A stretch of 64,000 bases of DNA, from contig JAVBYJ010000074.1 of the NCBI GenBank assembly GCA_030824075.1, positions 1 to 64,000 of the forward strand. The letters are read 5' to 3'. The stretch's first letter is position 1. Each line of letters starts with the position of its first letter. Made by a program: the position numbers and the translations under genes. This document shows, piece by piece, positions 35,744-43,375 of the stretch. This stretch comes from Geothrix sp. Its GTDB lineage: Bacteria > Acidobacteriota > Holophagae > Holophagales > Holophagaceae. A model generated the notes under the pieces. It was not told the DNA's origin, did not search any database, and was given only the letters and a program-made list of their open reading frames with translations.

Positions 35744-36919
35744 ATGCTCTTCGACTCCCCCTCCACCTTCGGCCGCACCTTCCGGATCATCACCTTCGGG
35801 GAGAGCCATGGACCTGCGGTGGGGGTGGTGATGGATGGGGTGAGGCCTGGGTTGGCCTTCGACCTGGAGGGCATCCAGTGCGAGATGGACCGGCGGCGCC
35901 CGGGGCAGTCGGACCTGGTGACGCCGCGCAGCGAGGCGGACCGGGTGCGGGTGCTGAGCGGAGTTTTTGAAGGGCGGACCACCGGCCATCCCATCGCGCT
36001 GGTGGTGTTCAACGAGAATCAGGAGAGCGGCGACTACAAGGCCATTGCCGACCTCTTCCGTCCGGGCCATGCGGACCTCACCTACGACCGGAAGTACGGT
36101 ATCCGCGATCCGCGTGGCGGTGGGCGCAGCAGCGGGCGGGAGACCCTGGCCCGGGTGGCCGCAGGGGCCTGGGCCAAACAGCAATTGGCGACCCTGGGCG
36201 TGACGGTGCGGGGTTTCAACCGGGAAATCGCAGGCATCGCGGGAGCGGCCATTGACTGGGCTTTCGTGGAGTCGAATCCCCTGCGGGCGGGGGATTCCAG
36301 CGCCTTTCCGGAGCAGCGTGCGGCGGTGGAGGCGGCGCGGGCCGAGGGCGATAGCGTGGGCGGCATTTGCGAGGTGTGGATCGAAGGCCTGCCAGCTGGC
36401 CTCGGCGATCCTGCTTTTGGCAAGCTGGATGGCCTGCTGGCGCTGGCCTGCATGTCCATCGGGGCGGTGAAGGGCGTGGAATTGGGCGCCGGGTTTGAAA
36501 GCGCTCGAAGGCGCGGCAGCGAGAACAACGACCCGCTGGGGCCCGAGGGGCCTGTGAAGAACGACGCCGGCGGGACCCTCGGCGGCATCAGCACCGGGGC
36601 GCCCGTGGTGGTGCGGCTGGCGGTGAAACCCACCAGCTCCATTTCCAAGAGCCAGAAGACCATCACTCGGGAAGGACAGCCCGCCGACATCGCCACCCAC
36701 GGGCGACACGACCCCTGCATCGCCCCACGCATCGTACCTGTGGCCGAAGCCATGTGCGCGCTGGTGGTCTACGACGCCTGGCTCACCCAGCAGGCGCTTC
36801 GGGAGGGTTTACCCAGAACGGAGGAATGGGACTGGGAAGCCGTCGAGGCGCTGTTGCCGCCCGGAAAAGCAGACGGTTGTGATGGCGGCCGCTTTCCGGA
36901 AGGCATGACGAAGCGATGA
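35744..36919 (+). CDS. aroC: Chorismate synthase
   Basis: The 391-residue flavoenzyme makes chorismate from EPSP. Signature blocks are FGRTFRIITFGESHGPAVG, DRRRPGQSDLVTPRSEAD, GVFEGRTTGHPIAL, RPGHADLTYDRKYGIRDPRGGGRSSGRE (in pieces of the conserved FMN site) and GRHDPCIAPRIVPVAEAM. It starts 15 bases after the glycosyltransferase stop and overlaps hemA by ATGA. Chorismate also feeds the futalosine pathway through mqnE. It is likely the first gene of, or read through into, the heme operon. Confidence 0.95.
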   Translation: MLFDSPSTFGRTFRIITFGESHGPAVGVVMDGVRPGLAFDLEGIQCEMDRRRPGQSDLVTPRSEADRVRVLSGVFEGRTTGHPIALVVFNENQESGDYKAIADLFRPGHADLTYDRKYGIRDPRGGGRSSGRETLARVAAGAWAKQQLATLGVTVRGFNREIAGIAGAAIDWAFVESNPLRAGDSSAFPEQRAAVEAARAEGDSVGGICEVWIEGLPAGLGDPAFGKLDGLLALACMSIGAVKGVELGAGFESARRRGSENNDPLGPEGPVKNDAGGTLGGISTGAPVVVRLAVKPTSSISKSQKTITREGQPADIATHGRHDPCIAPRIVPVAEAMCALVVYDAWLTQQALREGLPRTEEWDWEAVEALLPPGKADGCDGGRFPEGMTKR

Positions 36920-38121
36920 CCGAGTCAGACCCCGGCCAACCGATCATGAGATCCGATATGGAACCCGTGCTGATCAGTTTCCACGCTCCCATCCACGACC
37001 TGGACGTGGTGGCGCAGCATGTGGTACGGGATGGGATACCCGCCCGGCTTCGGGACTGGCAGCGGCGATCCGACGCGCGGGAGATGGTGTACCTTGCCAC
37101 CTGCCAGCGGGTGCTCTGGATGGTGTGGGGCGGTGAACCCGATGCCATCGATCCTGGAGCAGGCGCCCGGCGCTACCAGGGCGAAGAGGCCTGGACCCAT
37201 CTGCTGGCCATGTCTGCCGGGCTGGAATCCGCCAACCTTGGGGACCGGGAGATCCCGGGGCAGTTGAAGGACTCCCTCGTGCAGGCTCGACAGGTGGGCG
37301 TGGCCGGGGAGGAAGCTCAGGCCTCCATCGAGGACGTGATCCGTGAAGGTCAGCGACTGCGAGCCCGCCTCGGGCTCGCCGATGGCAACGTCAGTGTCGC
37401 CACGGTGGCTCTCAAACACCTGATCGAAGGGTTGGCGCCAGGGTCATCCATCGCGCTGGTGGGCGTCGGTCCCATGACTCAGTATTTGGCGGAGCGCCTG
37501 CCGGAACACGGGTTCAGGGTTTCGGTCGCGAATCGCACCCGTGGGAAGGCCCATGACCTGGCGGATCCCTTGGGCCTCCTGGTGGTGGATCTGGCCCAGC
37601 TCCAGCACGACCCTGCAGGCTTCGATGCCATTGTCAGCGCCACGGCCGCCCCTGAACCGATCTTCACCCTGGACGCATGGCAGTCCCTAAAGCGCCCCAT
37701 CCTCCGCATTCTGGATCTGGCCCTGCCGCCGGATTCCGAGCCCGGATTGGAACAGCTGCCCTGGGTGCATCGCATTGACCTCAACGCATTCCTGGCCCAG
37801 ACGGCCACCGCCAGGGCCCAGCGGGCCGAGGCTGCCCTGAAGGCTGAACCCTACCTGATCGGTGCGGCCAGGCGCCTGCGGCACCGGGCCCTTGCCAGGG
37901 CCCATAAGCGCCAGCTGGTCAGCGCCCAGGAGCGCCTGGACGCGGCTTGGGGGGCCCTGGAAGAGGAAGCGAAAATCCTTGAGGACTCCATGCATGGATT
38001 GGATGAAGCCCAGCGCGAGGCCCTCAAGGAGATCCTGACCCGGGGCCGCACCTTGGCGTTCAGAGCCCTGATTCAGACTCAGCCCAAACCAAATGCGAAC
38101 GGAGAGGCGGCCACCCCATGA
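36916..38121 (+). CDS. hemA: Glutamyl-tRNA reductase, divergent
   Basis: The 401-residue protein is the first enzyme of C5 tetrapyrrole synthesis: glutamyl-tRNA to glutamate-1-semialdehyde. The catalytic cysteine appears as C63 in YLATCQRVLW, where most members have TCNR. The tRNA/domain motif reads LESANLGDREIPGQLKDSL in place of GLDSxxxGExQIxGQ. The NADPH domain is IALVGVGPMTQYLAERLPEHG with VANRTRGKA, and a helical dimerisation tail follows. Operon position with hemC, B, L, E and N supports the call. The start ATG overlaps the aroC stop. Confidence 0.85.
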   Translation: MTESDPGQPIMRSDMEPVLISFHAPIHDLDVVAQHVVRDGIPARLRDWQRRSDAREMVYLATCQRVLWMVWGGEPDAIDPGAGARRYQGEEAWTHLLAMSAGLESANLGDREIPGQLKDSLVQARQVGVAGEEAQASIEDVIREGQRLRARLGLADGNVSVATVALKHLIEGLAPGSSIALVGVGPMTQYLAERLPEHGFRVSVANRTRGKAHDLADPLGLLVVDLAQLQHDPAGFDAIVSATAAPEPIFTLDAWQSLKRPILRILDLALPPDSEPGLEQLPWVHRIDLNAFLAQTATARAQRAEAALKAEPYLIGAARRLRHRALARAHKRQLVSAQERLDAAWGALEEEAKILEDSMHGLDEAQREALKEILTRGRTLAFRALIQTQPKPNANGEAATP

Positions 38122-38252
38122 GAACGGAGCAGGAGCGGAGTTCCACTTTGGTGAAGCCGAAGCCCGAAGGGTGCGGCACAGGGAGGCTCCGCCTCGGCGA
38201 GTGGAGCGAGCCGGAGCACGCACCGCGTGCGATAGGCGGAGGTGCCGCATGA
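38118..38252 (+). CDS. Small ORF A (44 residues) coupled between hemA and hemC
   Basis: The ATG lies in the ATGA that ends hemA, and the TGA lies in the ATGA that starts ORF B. The peptide is MRTEQERSSTLVKPKPEGCG, then TG, an 18-residue insert (RLRLGEWSEPEHAPRAIG), and GGAA. The first 22 residues match ORF B at 17 positions. Nothing known is recognised. It may be a translated repeat element that keeps hemA-hemC coupling. Whether the peptide has a function is open. Confidence 0.45.
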   Translation: MRTEQERSSTLVKPKPEGCGTGRLRLGEWSEPEHAPRAIGGGAA

Positions 38253-38313
38253 GCCCGAAGCAGGAGCGAAGGGCCACTTTGGTGAAGCCGAAGCCCGAAG
38301 GGTGCGGCACAGG
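38143..38313 (+). repeat. Direct repeat pair between hemA and hemC
   Basis: Forty bases are identical at 38143-38182 and 38274-38313 (beginning CCACTTTGGTGAAGCCGAAG). The wider units both end GGAGGTGCCGCATGA, which supplies a ribosome-binding site and start codon. The first unit carries 57 extra bases, a multiple of three, rich in small inverted repeats (GGCTCCGCC, GCACGCACCGCGTGC). This looks like a duplicated element. Confidence 0.85.
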
Positions 38314-38326
38314 AGGTGCCGCATGA
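38249..38326 (+). CDS. Small ORF B (25 residues) immediately before hemC
   Basis: It begins in the ATGA that ends ORF A (GGAGGTGCCGC before the ATG) and ends in the ATGA that starts hemC. The peptide is MSPKQERRATLVKPKPEGCG followed by TGGAA. The ribosome-binding site copy in front of it is the same as that in front of hemC. No known family. It has the form of a translated leader, but may simply be a decoy start created by the duplication. Confidence 0.45.
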   Translation: MSPKQERRATLVKPKPEGCGTGGAA

Positions 38327-39201
38327 AGCACGTCACGGTCGCTACCCGAGGATCTGCCCTGGCCGTGGGCCAGGCCGAACCCATGGTTAGATTCCTCGAA
38401 TCCAAGGGTTACGAGGTGTCGTGGCGGAAATTCTCTACTTCCGGCGACCAGTGGTTGCAAGGCCCCCTCGATAAACAGGTGGGCGGTGGCTTCTTCACCA
38501 AGGAGTTGGAGGACGCCATGGCCGCGGGCGCGGCGGACCTGCTCATCCACAGCCTCAAGGATGTGTCTCTGGAGCGTCCCGCCGGCATCGTGTCCGCCTG
38601 CATTCCACGGCGTGAGGACCCATCCGATTGGCTGGTGATGAGACCCGACGCCCCGGAGGATCTGGTCATCGGAACCAGCGCGGTACGCCGTGAGCGCGTG
38701 TTGAGCCTGCTTTTCCCCCAAGCCCGGTTCACCTGGATCCGGGGCAATGTCCAGACCCGTCTCCAGCGTGTGCGGGATGGCGTGCTGCGAGAGGCGCCCC
38801 TCCATGCCACCATGCTCGCCGCGGCGGGCCTGAAGCGCCTGGGCCTGGATCTGTCCGGCCTGACCGTGCGTCCACTGGGGCCCGAGGAACTGCCGCCGGC
38901 GCCAGGGCAGGGCGCCCTGCTGGCCGAGGCCCGCGCCGACCGCCCGGATCTGCTTGAGGTTCTGGCCGAGATCCACGATGTCATGACGGCTCGCTGCGTC
39001 ACCCTGGAACGCCAGGTGCTGGCGGGCATCGGCGGTGGTTGCCAGCAGCCCCTGGGTGCCTTGGCCACGCCACAGGCAGATGGCACGCTGCTCCTCCAGG
39101 CCGTCTACGTGCCGGATGGAGGCCTCCGCCGCGCCGAGGCGCGGGGTACGGATGATGCAGCGTTGCTGAAGGCCGTCCTTGCGGGCATCGGCCTCTCATG
39201 A
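38323..39201 (+). CDS. hemC: Porphobilinogen deaminase (hydroxymethylbilane synthase)
   Basis: The 292-residue enzyme joins four porphobilinogens into hydroxymethylbilane. The dipyrromethane cofactor attaches at C240 in LAGIGGGCQQPLGA. TVATRGSALAVGQAEPM, LLIHSLKDVSLERP, GTSAVRRERVLS, and IRGNVQTRL are the expected motifs. The start MKHVTVATRGS has AGGAGGTG upstream and overlaps ORF B by ATGA. The stop overlaps the hemD start by ATGA. Confidence 0.93.
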   Translation: MKHVTVATRGSALAVGQAEPMVRFLESKGYEVSWRKFSTSGDQWLQGPLDKQVGGGFFTKELEDAMAAGAADLLIHSLKDVSLERPAGIVSACIPRREDPSDWLVMRPDAPEDLVIGTSAVRRERVLSLLFPQARFTWIRGNVQTRLQRVRDGVLREAPLHATMLAAAGLKRLGLDLSGLTVRPLGPEELPPAPGQGALLAEARADRPDLLEVLAEIHDVMTARCVTLERQVLAGIGGGCQQPLGALATPQADGTLLLQAVYVPDGGLRRAEARGTDDAALLKAVLAGIGLS

Positions 39202-39890
39202 TGCCTGCGGATTCTCGCCCCCGTCTGGCGCTGGCCCGGCCCGCTCAGCATCCGCTGTCCGAAACCGTGCACAAAGCGGGGTGGAAGCCCGTGCCCTATC
39301 CCTTCACGCGCCTGCAAGAATCGACCATGCCTCCACCGAGGCCCTTTTCCAGCAGTGCGGCCATTCTGATCCTCAGCCCCTCCGGGGCGCGCGTGGCGGG
39401 TTCAAAACTCCCCGCCGGGACCATCTGCCTCGTGCAGGGCGCGGGTACTGCGGATGTCCTGGGACGGGAAGACCTGGTGGTGCATTTGCCTTCGGAGGCT
39501 CGGGCCGAGGCGTTGTGGGATCTGCTCCAGACACGGTTCCCGGAGGGTGGTGACTTCATCCTGGTCCGGGGCGAACGAAGCCGGGAATACCTCGAGGAGG
39601 CTGCCAAGGGATCCCGCTGGCGCGTCCACCCCTGGGTGACCCATCGCGAGGCCGCTCGGGTGCCCTTTCCAGCCCTGCCGAATGTGGCCGGTGTACTGGC
39701 CATGAGCCCCCTTCAGGCGGAGATCCTCGCCCCCCTCTCGATCCATGTCCAACGGTTCGCCTGGGGCGAGGCCACTGCCGAGGCCTTCGCCAGGGCCGGT
39801 GCCCCCGCCCATGCCCACTGCGAACCGAAGCCCAGCCTGCTTTGGGCCATGCTTTCGCAGCATCTCCAGCAGAAGGAGTCCCCATGTTGA
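39198..39890 (+). CDS. hemD: Probable uroporphyrinogen-III synthase, very divergent
   Basis: The 230-residue protein sits between hemC and hemB (ATGA overlap with hemC, seven-base overlap with hemB), the usual hemD position. Sequence support is weak, as is common for HemD: LALARPAQHPLSETVHKAGW at the start, a strand like AILILSPSGARV, FILVRGERSREYLEEAAKGS, and VAGVLAMSPLQAEILAPL. These fit the two-lobed HemD4 fold (the RG.../LxxxG... and TSP/S-x-x-A elements). I rely mainly on context. Confidence 0.65.
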   Translation: MMPADSRPRLALARPAQHPLSETVHKAGWKPVPYPFTRLQESTMPPPRPFSSSAAILILSPSGARVAGSKLPAGTICLVQGAGTADVLGREDLVVHLPSEARAEALWDLLQTRFPEGGDFILVRGERSREYLEEAAKGSRWRVHPWVTHREAARVPFPALPNVAGVLAMSPLQAEILAPLSIHVQRFAWGEATAEAFARAGAPAHAHCEPKPSLLWAMLSQHLQQKESPC

Positions 39891-40861
39891 ACCGCTCCCG
39901 CCGTCTCCGCACCAGCGCAGCCATGCGCAACCTCGTGGCCGAGACCGATCTTCGCCCGCGCCACCTGATCCAGCCCTATTTCGTACAGCCCCAAGCGGGC
40001 AGTTCGGAGATCCCCAGCCTCCCGGGCATCGGGCGGACCAGCGTGGAGGACACGGTCCGGCAGGCCGAGAAGGACCTGAAGCGCGGTCTCGCCAGTGTGC
40101 TTCTGTTCGGGGTTCCGGATGCCGACGCCAAGAGCCCCGACGCGTCCTATTGCTGTGACCATGATGGCGTGATTCCCCAGGCGGTACGGGCCCTGAAGAA
40201 GGCCTTCGGTTCCGACCTCATCGTCATGACTGACGTCTGCCTCTGTGGCTACACGAGCCACGGCCACTGCGGTCTGGTGGACGACGAGGGCGTGGTGATG
40301 AACGACAAGACCCTTCCCATTCTGGCGGAGATGGCCCTGCGCCATGCCGAGGCCGGTGCCGACGTGGTCGCCCCCAGCGACATGATGGATGGCCGGGTGG
40401 GCGCCATGCGCGCCCTGCTCGAGAAGAACGGCTTCACCCAGACCAGCATCCTCAGCTACGCCATCAAGCACGCCGGCGCCTATTACGGCCCCTTTCGCGA
40501 TGCCGCGGACAGCAGCCCGAAGTTTGGTGACCGCAAGACCTACCAGATGGATCCGCGGAACGCCCGGGAAGGCCTGCGGGATGGACTGCTCGACCTTGAG
40601 GAGGGTGCGGACATGCTCATGATCAAGCCCGCCTTGCCCAACCTGGACCTCATCTGGCGCATGCGCGAAGCCTCTCTGGCGCCCATCTGCGCCTACCACG
40701 TGTCCAGCGAGTTCAGCAGCGTGAAGGCTGCCGACCGCCTGGGCTGGGTCAGCGGAGATCAACTGATGTACGAGCATCTCATCGCCATCCGGCGTGCCGG
40801 CGCCGACATGATCGTCACCTACGCCGGCCGCGAGGCCGTGGAAAAGGGCTGGGTCTCTTAG
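39884..40861 (+). CDS. hemB: Delta-aminolevulinic acid dehydratase (porphobilinogen synthase)
   Basis: The 325-residue enzyme condenses two ALA molecules. The start MLNRSRRLRTSAAMRNLVAE follows hemD with a seven-base overlap. The metal-site cysteines lie in MTDVCLCGYTSHGHCG, followed by the APSDMMDGRVGAMR helix. The two active-site lysines fall in SYAIKHAGAYYGPFRDAAD and ADMLMIKPALP. The first lysine context is IKHAG where most enzymes read AKYAS, a mild deviation. A palindromic repeat follows the stop. Confidence 0.93.
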   Translation: MLNRSRRLRTSAAMRNLVAETDLRPRHLIQPYFVQPQAGSSEIPSLPGIGRTSVEDTVRQAEKDLKRGLASVLLFGVPDADAKSPDASYCCDHDGVIPQAVRALKKAFGSDLIVMTDVCLCGYTSHGHCGLVDDEGVVMNDKTLPILAEMALRHAEAGADVVAPSDMMDGRVGAMRALLEKNGFTQTSILSYAIKHAGAYYGPFRDAADSSPKFGDRKTYQMDPRNAREGLRDGLLDLEEGADMLMIKPALPNLDLIWRMREASLAPICAYHVSSEFSSVKAADRLGWVSGDQLMYEHLIAIRRAGADMIVTYAGREAVEKGWVS

Positions 40862-40871
40862 AAAGGACTCA

Positions 40872-40963
40872 TCCACAGATTTCACAGATTCACACAGATT
40901 CACCTGCTGAAATCGTTCACCCGCCCGCTCATGTCTTCTTTTCTAATCTGTGAAATCTGTGGA
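40872..40963. repeat. Intergenic palindromic repeat, CCACAGATT family, copy 1
   Basis: TCCACAGATTTCACAGATT (40872-40890) and AATCTGTGAAATCTGTGGA (40945-40963) are perfect 19-base complements separated by 54 bases. Extra CACAGATT and AATCTGTGGA units flank the arms. It lies between hemB and hemL on the operon transcript and could form a hairpin. A second copy lies after hemL. Confidence 0.9.
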
Positions 40964-40992
40964 ATCTGTGGACCAAATCTTTTGAGGTTCTG

Positions 40993-42246
40993 ATGAGCAA
41001 CGACACCCTGTTTCAAGAAGCCCTGACGCATTTTCCCGGCGGGGTTTCCAGCCCCGTGCGGGCCTTCCGGGCTGTGGGCGGCACGCCCAAGTTCTTCAAG
41101 AAGGCCAGCGGCGCCTGGTTCGAGGATGAAGACGGCCAGCGCTTCCTGGACCTCTGCATGTCCTGGGGCCCGCTGATCCTGGGCCATGCCCATCCCGACA
41201 TCCTGGCGGCTGTGAACGAGGCCATGCACGAGGGCCTCACCTTCGGCGCCCCCAGCCGCCGGGAGTTGTTCTTGGCCCGCCGCATCAAGGAGATGGTGCC
41301 TTTCATCGAGAAGATGCGCTTCGTGTCCTCGGGCACTGAGGCCGTCATGTCCGCCCTGCGCGCCGCCCGTGGCTTCACGGGCCGGGAGCGCATCCTGAAG
41401 TTCGAGGGCTGCTACCACGGGCACAGCGATGGTCTGCTGGTGAAGGCTGGATCAGGCCTGGTCACTTTCGGCGCCCCCACCAGCGCGGGCGTCCCCAAGG
41501 CCATCGCCGAGCTGACTTCCGTGGTGTCCCTGGACGACATGGAAACCCTTGAGCGGACCTTCGCGGAGATCGGCAACGAACTGGCTGCGGCCATCATCGA
41601 GCCCATCCCTGCCAACAACGGCCTGCTGCTCCAGCGGCCCGAGTTCCTCAAGCGCCTCCGGGAACTGTGCACCAAGCACGGCGTGGTCCTCATCTTCGAC
41701 GAGGTCATCAGTGGCTTCCGCGTGGCCCCCGGCGGCGCGGCCGAGCGCCTGGGCATTACGCCGGACCTGGGCACCTACGGCAAGATCATCGGCGGCGGCA
41801 TGCCCGTGGGCCTCTACGGTGGCCGCAAGGACATCATGGGCGTGGTCGCCCCGGACGGCCCCGTCTACCAGGCGGGCACCCTCTCGGGCAATCCCGTGGC
41901 CATGGCGGCCGGTCTGGCGACCATGGAAAAGCTCACGCCTGCTTTCTACGCAGACCTGGAAATCAACGCCGCGAAGTGGGCCACGGCCTTCGAGACCATC
42001 CCCGGCCTCCACTGCCCGCGCTATGGCAGCCTGCTCTGGCCGCTGTTCCAAGACGGTGTTCGCCGCAGCGACGCGGTGAAGGGCGAGTCCATCAGCACCT
42101 TCAACCGCCTGCACAAGGCGCTGCTGGGTCAGGGCGTCTACCTGCCGCCCAGCGGCTACGAAGTGGCCTTCCTCGGCGCCGCCCACGGCGAGCCCGAGCT
42201 GGCCCACTTCCAGAAGGCCGTGGCCACCGTGGCGAAAGATTTTTGA
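40993..42246 (+). CDS. hemL: Glutamate-1-semialdehyde 2,1-aminomutase
   Basis: The 417-residue PLP enzyme turns glutamate-1-semialdehyde into 5-aminolevulinate, the partner of HemA in the C5 route. VSSPVRAFRAVGGTPKFFKK is the classic N-terminus. FEGCYHGHSDGLLVKAGSG, VILIFDEVISGFR-like text (VVLIFDEVISGFRVAPG) and the PLP lysine in TYGKIIGGGMPVGLYGG follow. It is flanked on both sides by copies of the same palindromic repeat. Confidence 0.95.
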   Translation: MSNDTLFQEALTHFPGGVSSPVRAFRAVGGTPKFFKKASGAWFEDEDGQRFLDLCMSWGPLILGHAHPDILAAVNEAMHEGLTFGAPSRRELFLARRIKEMVPFIEKMRFVSSGTEAVMSALRAARGFTGRERILKFEGCYHGHSDGLLVKAGSGLVTFGAPTSAGVPKAIAELTSVVSLDDMETLERTFAEIGNELAAAIIEPIPANNGLLLQRPEFLKRLRELCTKHGVVLIFDEVISGFRVAPGGAAERLGITPDLGTYGKIIGGGMPVGLYGGRKDIMGVVAPDGPVYQAGTLSGNPVAMAAGLATMEKLTPAFYADLEINAAKWATAFETIPGLHCPRYGSLLWPLFQDGVRRSDAVKGESISTFNRLHKALLGQGVYLPPSGYEVAFLGAAHGEPELAHFQKAVATVAKDF

Positions 42247-42351
42247 TCCACAGATTTCACAGATTCACACAGATTCAACTGCTGAAATCGTCCGCACCAT
42301 CGGTTCTCAATTCCATTTGCCTTTGCTTTTTTAATCTGTGAAATCGGTGGA
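42247..42351. repeat. Intergenic palindromic repeat, CCACAGATT family, copy 2
   Basis: The left arm TCCACAGATTTCACAGATT (42247-42265) is identical to copy 1. The right arm (42333-42351) has one mismatch (AAATCGGTGG). The inner bases after the left arm (CACACAGATTCA, then CTGCTGAAATCGT) are also shared with copy 1. It starts at the first base after the hemL stop codon. Confidence 0.9.
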
Positions 42352-42388
42352 ATCTGTGGACCCTTTGCTTTTTCGATTTGGAGTTTCC

Positions 42389-43375
42389 ATGCAGCCTCTC
42401 CTTCGTGTCCTCAATGGCGAGACCCTCGACAAGCCCCCGGTCTGGTTCATGCGCCAAGCCGGGCGCTTCCTGCCTGAGTACCGCGCCATTCGGGCCAAGG
42501 TCACCTTCGAGCAGCTGCTGAACGATTCAGACCTGGCAGCGGAAGTCTCGCTGCAACCCATCCGCCGTTTCCCCAAGATCGATGGCGCCATCATCTTCAG
42601 CGACATCCTGGTGATCCTGGATGCCCTGGGGTGCGAAGTCACGATTCCCGAGGGCGGACCCCGCATTGGCAAGACCCTGGATCAGATCGACATCAACCGT
42701 CCCCTAGACGAGTCCGTGTTCGAGCCAGTTTGCAACGCCATCCGCAAGGTGAAGGCAAACCTCCCTCCCCAGGTCACCATTCTCGGTTTCGCGGGCGCCC
42801 CCTGGACCCTGTTGGCCTACGGCATCGAAGGGAAGGGCAGCAAGAGCTGGTCGAAGGCCAAGGCCTTCATTCATCAGAATCCCGTCTTGGCCCAGAAATG
42901 GATGGAAAAGCTCGCGGACGCCGCTGCCCGCTTGCTCAACCTGCACATCGAAGCCGGTGCCCAAGGCGTGCAGCTCTTCGACACCTGGGCTGGTGAGCTG
43001 GACGCGGACGACTACGCGACCTTCGCGCTGCCTGCCGTGGAACGCACCCTGTCCCAGGTGACCGCCGCTCCCACCCTGTTCTTCGCCCGCACGGGCTACC
43101 TGCCGGATTCGCTCAACAACCTGCCCTGCAAGGGGCTGGCGGTGCCCTGGCAGGTGCCCATCAGCGAGGCCCGGCGCCGTTTCCCCAAGATGGTGCTGCA
43201 GGGCAACCTCGATCCCATTGCCCTGCTGGCGGGCGCTGACACGGCCAAGCGGAAGGCCCGGGCCATCGTGGACGCCATGAAGGGCCATCCCCACATCTTC
43301 AACCTTGGTCATGGCCTGGTGCCCGAGACCGATCCGGCCGTGGTGGCCGCCGTGATTGATGAGGTGAAGGCATGA
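42389..43375 (+). CDS. hemE: Uroporphyrinogen decarboxylase
   Basis: The 328-residue enzyme makes coproporphyrinogen III from uroporphyrinogen III. Start MQPLLRVLNGETLDKPPVWF with TTGGAG upstream; an earlier in-frame start inside the repeat is not used. PPVWFMRQAGRFLPEYRAIR and the IIFSDILVILDALG, GFAGAPWTLLAYGIEGKGS and FDTWAGELDADDY blocks are family-typical. Its stop overlaps the hemN start by ATGA. Confidence 0.94.
   Translation: MQPLLRVLNGETLDKPPVWFMRQAGRFLPEYRAIRAKVTFEQLLNDSDLAAEVSLQPIRRFPKIDGAIIFSDILVILDALGCEVTIPEGGPRIGKTLDQIDINRPLDESVFEPVCNAIRKVKANLPPQVTILGFAGAPWTLLAYGIEGKGSKSWSKAKAFIHQNPVLAQKWMEKLADAAARLLNLHIEAGAQGVQLFDTWAGELDADDYATFALPAVERTLSQVTAAPTLFFARTGYLPDSLNNLPCKGLAVPWQVPISEARRRFPKMVLQGNLDPIALLAGADTAKRKARAIVDAMKGHPHIFNLGHGLVPETDPAVVAAVIDEVKA

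Noticed and set aside
38118-38326. hemA-hemC repeat as a transposon remnant
   Set aside because: No transposase, terminal inverted repeats or target duplication is visible; a small dispersed repeat or coding duplication fits better.
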